NCBI GenBank assembly: GCA_944326625.1
Contig: CALVER010000117.1
Span: forward strand, 1-5,166
From: Candidatus Gastranaerophilales bacterium
GTDB lineage: Bacteria > Cyanobacteriota > Vampirovibrionia > Gastranaerophilales > Gastranaerophilaceae
Length of the DNA stretch: 5,166 bases
Reading direction: 5' to 3'
Positions 1 through 4,417 of the stretch are shown one piece after another. Each line of letters begins with the position of its first letter. Position 1 is the stretch's first letter. The translations under genes and the position numbers were made by a program. The notes under the pieces are model-generated. The model was given only the letters and a program-made list of their open reading frames with translations, did no database searches and was not told the origin of the DNA.

Positions 1-11
1 CAGAAAAGAAC

Positions 12-43
12 TTAACGTCCTAACGTCTTATCGTCTTAACGAC
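12..43. repeat. Four tandem 8-bp units (consensus TTAACGTC)
   Basis: Four adjacent 8-mers read TTAACGTC, CTAACGTC, TTATCGTC and TTAACGAC; each differs from the consensus by at most one base. They lie just upstream of the pilin-like gene. Their phase is open in the pilin frame, where they would read roughly LNVLTSYRLND. They could be part of a longer coding leader, a protein-binding array, or a simple-sequence expansion. The array may continue in degenerate form beyond the left edge. Confidence 0.7.
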
Positions 44-61
44 TTTAAAAAGAAAGCCGGT

Positions 62-75
62 GCTACGCACGTAGC
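62..75. repeat. Perfect inverted repeat GCTACG-CA-CGTAGC
   Basis: GCTACG (62-67) and CGTAGC (70-75) are exact reverse complements around a CA spacer. As RNA this gives a five-pair stem with a GCAC tetraloop. It ends one base before the ATG at 77, so if that ATG is the start, the hairpin sits where a ribosome-binding site should be. Read in frame, it is part of a possible GATHVA peptide. It could be a translational control hairpin, a dimeric protein site, or a short dispersed palindromic repeat. Confidence 0.6.
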
Positions 76-76
76 C

Positions 77-817
77 ATGTCAGAGAACATTCGTCGTGTC
101 GCGTTTACTCTGGCGGAAGTTTTAATCACCCTTGCAATAATCGGTGTTGTGGCAGCGATGACAATTCCGACGCTGGTTGTTAATTATCAGAAAAAAGCTA
201 CTGCGACAAAAGTTAGGAAGGCATATTCCGAACTCGCTCAAGCGTTGAAAATGGCTCAGGCGGAGCATGGTGATCCTAACACATGGCAGGTCATAAAATA
301 TTCGGATAGTGCGGAAAATTCAGAATGGTTTGTTGATACTTACCTGAGACCGTATTTGAAAATTGCAAGAGACTGCGGAACGGGTAATGAGGCCAAAACT
401 AATTGTCATATGTCCTCAGCAGGCGTTTATTCATATAATTTTATTTTAAGTGACGGAGTAGGAATTTCTGTTGCAGCATATTCTTACGGAGAATCTGTAC
501 AATTTACGCTAACTGTAAATTTCAAAGATATACGTGTAGGCGGTGTTGATGATTTCGGATTTCTTATGCTATTGGAGGATATGTCAAAAGGCCTTTTGCC
601 GTACGGTTATACAGAAGGTTTAACCCGTGAAGAAATCAAGTCGGGTTATTTGGTAAATTATCCTGACAAAACCCACCAGACCGACTCAATTAATATAGCC
701 TGCAAGCCTTATGACGGAGAAGATTATGACGAGGACAGCGGAACATATATACGCCACTCGTGTACATATCTTTTATGGGTTGATAATTGGGAATTTAAAG
801 ACGATTATCCGTGGTAA
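77..817 (+). CDS. Type IV pilin-like (pseudopilin) protein with class III prepilin signal
   Basis: This is probably a secreted or surface fibre subunit, processed by a prepilin peptidase and assembled by a type IV pilus or type II secretion-like machine. Residues 6-14 read RRVAFTLAE: basic residues, a cleavage site after Ala9, Phe at +1 and Glu at +5 (Glu14). A hydrophobic helix follows to about residue 35. The -1 residue is Ala, not the usual Gly. The rest is a globular domain with four cysteines (100, 110, 209, 229) that could form two disulfides, and a Trp/Asp-rich C-terminus. The ATG at 77 has no Shine-Dalgarno sequence; an inverted repeat fills that place. The frame is open upstream to base 2 with no ATG, GTG or TTG, so translation may begin before the window and give a leader at least 25 residues longer. 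No assembly genes are nearby, so its partner system is unknown. The pilin-like class is solid; the exact start and role are not. Confidence 0.85.
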   Translation: MSENIRRVAFTLAEVLITLAIIGVVAAMTIPTLVVNYQKKATATKVRKAYSELAQALKMAQAEHGDPNTWQVIKYSDSAENSEWFVDTYLRPYLKIARDCGTGNEAKTNCHMSSAGVYSYNFILSDGVGISVAAYSYGESVQFTLTVNFKDIRVGGVDDFGFLMLLEDMSKGLLPYGYTEGLTREEIKSGYLVNYPDKTHQTDSINIACKPYDGEDYDEDSGTYIRHSCTYLLWVDNWEFKDDYPW

Positions 818-1593
818 ACCGGAGAATTTTGGGCGATGTTAGGTGAATTTTCAGCAAAATCTTTCAGCGCCTTGAAAACGAACGGATGAAGATTGCCTTT
901 TGCAACATCTCTGTAGATTATGTTAAGCGCCTGTGTTTTATCCATGGGCGCTTTGTAAACACGCGGTTCAATTAATGCGGAATATTTGTCGGCGGCTGAC
1001 AGAATTTGCAGGTTCAAGTCAGCAAAAAAGTCTTGCGGAACTTTCGGGTAGCCTGTGTGGCTTGCGTTCTGGTGGTGGTATTTAACCAGTTTAAGCGTTT
1101 TTGCGTCAAGTCCGGAATTTTTCAAAATTTCATAGCCTAATTCTGAATGGCGGTGCATAATTTCTTTTTCGGCATCTGTGAGTTTGCCGTTTTTGTTCAA
1201 GATTTCGGAAGGTATAAGAACTTTCCCTATATCGTGAAGAAAAGCGGCATCTTTCACGGCTTTTACATCTACGTGTTGTTTAAGCGCCTTCGGTAAGTTT
1301 GAAATTATTCCTGCGGCAATATTTTGGGTTTCTTTAGAGTGGTTATCGGAAAGTTCCTGCAATTCTTTCAGATTAAGTTTTACAGGAGCATTAATTTCTT
1401 TGAGAATTGTTTTGATTTCGGGATTTGTCATAAGAGATTTTTGAATAAAATCTTCCGTTGCAAAACGGCTGACAGAGGTGCTTTCAAAACTGTCTCCGCC
1501 AAAATTATTCCCAAAACCTACACGGGATGAAAATATGTTTATATTTGAATTGATACCGCCCACACCAAGCGGTTTTCTGATGTCAATTCCCAT
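805..1593 (-). CDS. HD-GYP-like metal-dependent phosphohydrolase
   Basis: This is a likely cytoplasmic HD-superfamily hydrolase, closest to the HD-GYP branch, whose active members degrade cyclic di-GMP. Numbering from the ATG at 1593 (262 residues), visible motifs are His85, His120-Asp121 in HDIGKVLIP with Lys124, His149 in HRHSELGYEIL, His173-His174, GYP at 181-183, and Asp202 in AADKYSAL. The diagnostic HHExxDGxGYP stretch is altered to HHQNASHTGYP: Glu becomes Gln and the Asp-Gly pair becomes Ser-His, so cyclic-dinucleotide activity is uncertain. The first 45 residues or so are rich in Gly, Asn and Ser and look disordered; there is no receiver or other sensor domain. A GTG nine bases upstream (1602) gives a 265-residue alternative; neither start has a strong ribosome-binding site. 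I prefer the ATG because GTGGAAA lies just before it. The 3' end overlaps the convergent pilin gene by 13 bases. The fold is confident; the substrate is not. Confidence 0.88.
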   Translation of the reverse strand: MGIDIRKPLGVGGINSNINIFSSRVGFGNNFGGDSFESTSVSRFATEDFIQKSLMTNPEIKTILKEINAPVKLNLKELQELSDNHSKETQNIAAGIISNLPKALKQHVDVKAVKDAAFLHDIGKVLIPSEILNKNGKLTDAEKEIMHRHSELGYEILKNSGLDAKTLKLVKYHHQNASHTGYPKVPQDFFADLNLQILSAADKYSALIEPRVYKAPMDKTQALNIIYRDVAKGNLHPFVFKALKDFAENSPNIAQNSPVYHG

Positions 1594-1790
1594 TTTCCAC
1601 ACTAAGATTATCTACACTACTCCTATATAAAGTATTTTTTTAAATACGGATTGCATAAATATATTGATTTGTGAATAAAATTTTACATAAAATGAGACAC
1701 AGTCTTTATTTTTAATATAAAGTTATATATGGGTAGAGGTTTAAGAAAAACGGGAATAATAAATATGGGGTACAAGCTGCGGGGTTTGCT
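1594..1790. other. AT-rich intergenic region, probably divergent 5' regions
   Basis: This stretch separates the - strand HD gene from the + strand small open frame, so it should hold promoters for both directions. I see no strong one. For the HD gene, GATAAT (- strand, 1612-1607) could be a -10 box, giving a very short leader. An AGGAG on the - strand (about 1625-1621) has no usable start after it. On the + strand, TATAAA (1716-1721) behind GAGACA (1695-1700) and TATATAT (1724-1730) are weak candidates. A perfect inverted repeat, GTATTT-TTTT-AAATAC (1632-1647), could be an operator. No RNA gene was recognised. Confidence 0.4.
1632..1647. repeat. Inverted repeat GTATTT-TTTT-AAATAC upstream of the HD gene
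   Basis: The two six-base arms are exact reverse complements around four T residues, and the element lies 39 to 54 bases upstream of the preferred start of the HD gene. Position and symmetry suit a regulator-binding site. In such AT-rich DNA a six-base match can also arise by chance. Confidence 0.25.
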
Positions 1791-1979
1791 ATGGGCGATT
1801 TTACTGTAGGACATGCCACAAGACCTGACGTAAAATCAAAACACTTCGGATTTGAGTCAATGTTTCCGCGAAAAGAAAATATTGACGACATGTTTCGTGA
1901 ATATTTTTCAAAACACAGCTCTGATGACGGGTTCGTTGATCTTCACGGTGAACTTCAAAGGCTCGATTTGAGAGGTTAA
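1791..1979 (+). CDS. Possible small protein of 62 residues, function unknown
   Basis: This is a short hydrophilic protein with no signal peptide or membrane segment, running from MGDFTVGHAT to LQRLDLRG. It has many charged residues and a predicted-helical middle (IDDMFREYFSKH). I recognise no family. In favour of a real gene: codon choice resembles its neighbours, a stretch of G (1781-1784) six bases before the ATG could act as a weak ribosome-binding site, and a strong intrinsic terminator follows 28 bases after the stop. Against: short length, no clear Shine-Dalgarno sequence, no recognisable domain. The frame stays open back to 1737 without an earlier ATG, GTG or TTG, so it could also be the 3' remnant of a larger gene, or the transcript could be a non-coding RNA. 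Confidence 0.4.
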   Translation: MGDFTVGHATRPDVKSKHFGFESMFPRKENIDDMFREYFSKHSSDDGFVDLHGELQRLDLRG

Positions 1980-2007
1980 ACGTCCGGCCGGCATGAAAAA
2001 GATTTGA

Positions 2008-2039
2008 AAACCACACCATAGGGTGCGGTTTCTTTTTTT
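2008..2039 (+). terminator. Intrinsic (Rho-independent) terminator
   Basis: AAACCACACC (2008-2017) pairs with GGTGCGGTTT (2022-2031) around an ATAG loop, making a ten-position stem with one A/C mismatch (2013/2026). A T-rich tract (2029-2039, one C interruption) follows. It ends transcription coming from the 1720-1980 region and separates it from the promoter of the activase gene, which starts two bases later. Confidence 0.8.
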
Positions 2040-2040
2040 G

Positions 2041-2049
2041 TGTTATAAT
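2041..2049 (+). promoter_or_regulatory. Extended -10 promoter for the activase operon
   Basis: TGTTATAAT is a perfect TATAAT box (2044-2049) with the TGn extension. The expected -35 place falls inside the terminator stem and has no match, which extended -10 promoters can tolerate. Transcription would begin near 2056, giving a leader of about 17 bases that contains the ribosome-binding site AGGAAG (2061-2066), six bases before the ATG at 2073. Confidence 0.6.
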
Positions 2050-2072
2050 TAGGAAAGAAAAGGAAGTATAAC

Positions 2073-3077
2073 ATGAGTTTGACAGTATATTTAGGGATAG
2101 ACGTAGGATCAGTTACCACAAAACTTGCGCTTGTGGATGAAAAAGGAAAATATATAGACAGCTACATGCTGAGAACGGCCGGCAAACCCGTAATGGCGGT
2201 TCAAAAAGGTTTGAAAGAGCTTTATGCGAAAAAGCTGACGGATTATGATGTTATGGGAGTCGGGACAACAGGTTCGGGCAGAAATCTTGCAGGAGCTTTA
2301 GTCGGTGCGGACATTATTAAGAACGAAATTACGGCGCACGCTGTTGCGGCGAGTACAAATGTCCCGGGAGTTCAGACAATTCTGGAAATCGGCGGTCAGG
2401 ACAGCAAAATAATTCTGCTCCGCGACGGTATTGTAACCGATTTTGCGATGAATACGGTTTGTGCGGCCGGTACGGGTAGCTTTTTGGATCAGCAGGCAAA
2501 CAGGCTTAATGTTCCGATTGAAAAGTTTGGCGAAACCGCTTTGAAATCCGAAAATCCCGCAAGAATTGCAGGGCGCTGCGGCGTTTTTGCGGAAAGTGAT
2601 TTAATCCACAAACAGCAGTTGGGATATCCTGTCGAGGATTTGTTATACGGACTTTGTCAGGCTTTAGTCAGAAATTATCTTTCCAATCTGGCACTGGGTA
2701 AAGAGTTGCTGCCTGTATTTTCATTCCAGGGCGGTGTTGCAACAAATTCAGGCATGGTAAAAGCTTTTGAAGAAGCTCTCGGTCATAAAGTTATTGTACC
2801 TGAAAACCATCAGACAATGGGTGCAATAGGTGCTGCGCTTCTTGCAATGGAAAATCATCAGTACACCGAAACTCCGACCAAATTCAAGGGCTGGCAGGTC
2901 GGTGATATGCATTTTTCATCAATAACATGCGACTGCAACGGCTGCTCCAATAATTGTGAAGTTATCACGATCGTTGAGGGTGTAGACGAAGTTCAGCATG
3001 TTGAAAAAATTAAAGATATTAAGGGCAATATAATAGCTCGCTGGGGCGGAACCTGCGGACGCTGGGATATTGCATAG
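2073..3077 (+). CDS. Acyl-CoA dehydratase activase (BadF/BadG/HgdC family ATPase)
   Basis: This family uses ATP to drive one low-potential electron from a [4Fe-4S] cluster into a 2-hydroxyacyl-CoA dehydratase or benzoyl-CoA reductase-type partner, in the cytoplasm of anaerobes. The ASKHA fold is plain: LGIDVGSVTTKLAL (7-20) is the first phosphate loop, GVGTTGSGR (62-70) and EIGGQDSKI (105-113) are conserved family segments, and FQGGVATN (218-225) is the adenosine-binding part. Cys130 (NTVCAAGTGSF) and Cys169 (GRCGVFAESD) are the expected ligands of the cluster bridging two subunits. At 334 residues it is about 70 longer than HgdC-type activators. The extra C-terminus carries CDCNGCSNNC (286-295) and Cys328 in GGTCGRWD, resembling the segment after the ATPase domain in the very large fused activase proteins. 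No dehydratase subunit is encoded nearby, so the substrate is unknown. AGGAAG six bases before the ATG supports the start. Confidence 0.92.
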   Translation: MSLTVYLGIDVGSVTTKLALVDEKGKYIDSYMLRTAGKPVMAVQKGLKELYAKKLTDYDVMGVGTTGSGRNLAGALVGADIIKNEITAHAVAASTNVPGVQTILEIGGQDSKIILLRDGIVTDFAMNTVCAAGTGSFLDQQANRLNVPIEKFGETALKSENPARIAGRCGVFAESDLIHKQQLGYPVEDLLYGLCQALVRNYLSNLALGKELLPVFSFQGGVATNSGMVKAFEEALGHKVIVPENHQTMGAIGAALLAMENHQYTETPTKFKGWQVGDMHFSSITCDCNGCSNNCEVITIVEGVDEVQHVEKIKDIKGNIIARWGGTCGRWDIA

Positions 3078-3086
3078 GAGTTTTTT

Positions 3087-3719
3087 ATGAGCGAAAATTT
3101 ATCCGCGTATGCTAATTACGAGCTGGGTGAAGCATTTTTTGAAATAATCAATAAAATGGTAGTTCGTGACGGTATTCCGTTTCCGCGTATAGGTGATTTT
3201 GAAATAGTTTCGCCTAATTGGCGCAAACTTGCGGATAAAAAAGACAAAACTCCGGATGAGATTAAAAAGATTGATGATGATTACAAAATGGAAATCCGCG
3301 ACCTTGCGGATTCATGCATGGTTTATATGGGCGCAAAAACCAATAACAAAACTTATAAATTTACCCTTGAAGATTACAAAAATTTTCTTTCAGCAACAAA
3401 TGTCGATAAATCCGCAATTCCGAATGACAAAACCGAACTTGAAAATTACAATAAAAAAATTGAAATTCAGTTTAAAAAAATTGCAAACCATGGTGAAGAA
3501 GCAGGCGACAATTTGATTGATAACAAGGATTTTGCGGCATTTATATATGCACTGGATATGAAAAGCGAGCGGGATGAAAACAATAATTTCAAAGGCTTTA
3601 TTCTGAACGGCAAAATTACCCCGATGGATTACGCAATTGCGTACAGGGAGCTTAAAGAAGATACGGACAATATGATTTCTTATAAACTCCGGCAGGCTTA
3701 TAAATATCTGTTCGGGTAA
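3087..3719 (+). CDS. Hypothetical protein, 210 residues, possibly EF-hand-like
   Basis: I do not recognise a family. The protein is soluble-looking, Lys/Asp/Asn-rich, with one Cys (77) and no signal peptide or membrane helix. A charged segment (46-72) is likely helical. Three stretches share a turn-then-helix pattern with a hydrophobic residue, then an acidic residue four positions on, then an aromatic: YKFTLEDYKNF (90-100), GDNLIDNKDFAAF (140-152) and LNGKITPMDYAIAY (173-186). The second and third resemble EF-hand loops, but the first acidic positions are poor, so calcium binding is speculative. AGGAG (3076-3080) overlaps the stop codon of the activase gene and sits six bases before the ATG, so the two genes are co-transcribed and probably translationally coupled. 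Coding is well supported by this spacing and by codon use; function is unknown. Confidence 0.8.
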   Translation: MSENLSAYANYELGEAFFEIINKMVVRDGIPFPRIGDFEIVSPNWRKLADKKDKTPDEIKKIDDDYKMEIRDLADSCMVYMGAKTNNKTYKFTLEDYKNFLSATNVDKSAIPNDKTELENYNKKIEIQFKKIANHGEEAGDNLIDNKDFAAFIYALDMKSERDENNNFKGFILNGKITPMDYAIAYRELKEDTDNMISYKLRQAYKYLFG

Positions 3720-3724
3720 TTTTG

Positions 3725-3733
3725 TGCTAAACT
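3725..3733 (+). promoter_or_regulatory. Possible extended -10 box just before the YkgJ-type gene
   Basis: TGCTAAACT has the TGn extension and a TANNNT core (TAAACT, 3728-3733). Its end is six bases before the ATG at 3740, which would place the transcription start at or next to the initiation codon and make a leaderless mRNA. This fits the lack of any Shine-Dalgarno sequence there. No -35 match is visible, so chance occurrence is possible. Confidence 0.3.
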
Positions 3734-3739
3734 GTTTTT

Positions 3740-4414
3740 ATGGAAGATTTAACGGATTCTATTAAAAATTTGCGCGCAAAATACAGGGAAATTTTCAAAA
3801 CCTCCGCAAAAGAAATTGAAAAACGCATAGATGAATTGAAACCTGCAGGCGTCGGAGATGTTTTTGATCAATATCCCCCAAAATCAGCCGGTGCACTCTG
3901 GCAAACTTCAGTTCTCAAGATGTTTGACGAAGATATTTGCCGTGAAATTTACAGAAAGTGGTCGGAAATTCTTGCCTACCGCAGAGAATTTTCCTGCACG
4001 GGCTGCGGAACCTGCTGCCGTCTGGCATGCAGTGAGTTTTCGCCTCAAGAATTAAAAATTAAGGCGGAACACGGCGATAATTTTGCAACGCAATTTTTGA
4101 GTGCTTTTGTTCCGTATGCGTCAAAGGAAGATGCACGAAGAGTTTATCCCGAATACATCACTATGCTTGAAGAAAATAAAGAAGATGAGGTATATTTTTA
4201 TCATTGTCCGAAACTCAATGAGTGCAGCAGATGTACGGATTACGAAAACCGTCCGCAAATCTGCCGCGATTTTCCCGATAATCCGCTTGCCCTTTTGCCG
4301 AAATCCTGCGGGTTTAACGCGTGGAAGCAGGAGGTCGAGCCTGTCGCATTGATGCTTCATTCCATGCTCGAAATCGTTGAATATTATAAGGCGCACATAC
4401 CTTTGAGGAACTAA
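3740..4414 (+). CDS. YkgJ-family cysteine-cluster protein (CxxCxxCC)
   Basis: This belongs to the widespread family named for E. coli YkgJ, thought to bind zinc or an iron-sulfur cluster; its biochemical role is not settled. The signature CTGCGTCC (Cys86, 89, 92, 93) is followed by Cys97, then YHCPKL (Cys156), ECSRCTDYENRPQICRDFP (Cys162, 165, 175) and Cys190. The block CxxYxxRPxxCRxFP is diagnostic. The first 80 residues are a charged helical extension with no recognised domain. There is no signal peptide or membrane segment, so it should be cytoplasmic. It begins 20 bases after the unknown protein's stop without a ribosome-binding site (the preceding bases are T-rich), and a -10-like box stands directly before the ATG. 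Its stop is three bases before the rlmN start, and it contains the rlmN ribosome-binding site. A redox or metal-handling role is inference from the cysteines. Confidence 0.88.
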   Translation: MEDLTDSIKNLRAKYREIFKTSAKEIEKRIDELKPAGVGDVFDQYPPKSAGALWQTSVLKMFDEDICREIYRKWSEILAYRREFSCTGCGTCCRLACSEFSPQELKIKAEHGDNFATQFLSAFVPYASKEDARRVYPEYITMLEENKEDEVYFYHCPKLNECSRCTDYENRPQICRDFPDNPLALLPKSCGFNAWKQEVEPVALMLHSMLEIVEYYKAHIPLRN

Positions 4415-4417
4415 ATT

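Noticed and set aside
12..43. CRISPR-like repeats
   Set aside because: The units are only 8 bases and directly adjacent, with no spacers and no cas genes nearby.
1324..1530. Open frame on the + strand inside the HD gene
   Set aside because: It is antisense to a confident HD-GYP-like coding region, and its product is a low-quality Phe/Lys-rich string with no motif.
1740..1800. Riboswitch or known structured RNA before the small gene
   Set aside because: G-rich patches are present, but I could not match any known riboswitch core or conserved RNA motif.
1765..1809. 14-codon frame (ATG at 1765) as a leader peptide
   Set aside because: No ribosome-binding site and no regulatory codon run or attenuator-like alternative hairpins were seen after it.
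1984..1991. Palindrome CCGGCCGG between the small gene and the terminator
   Set aside because: It is notable in AT-rich DNA, but only eight bases without extending arms; too short to assign a role.
1801..2019. Open frame on the - strand opposite the small gene (72 codons)
   Set aside because: Its start lies inside the intrinsic terminator hairpin, it has no ribosome-binding site, and its product is rich in His, Arg and Phe without family resemblance.
3229..3516. Second + strand frame within the 210-residue gene
   Set aside because: Its product is almost only Lys, Ile, Met and Leu, as expected from reading an A-rich gene out of frame. The overlapping gene has a ribosome-binding site and normal composition.
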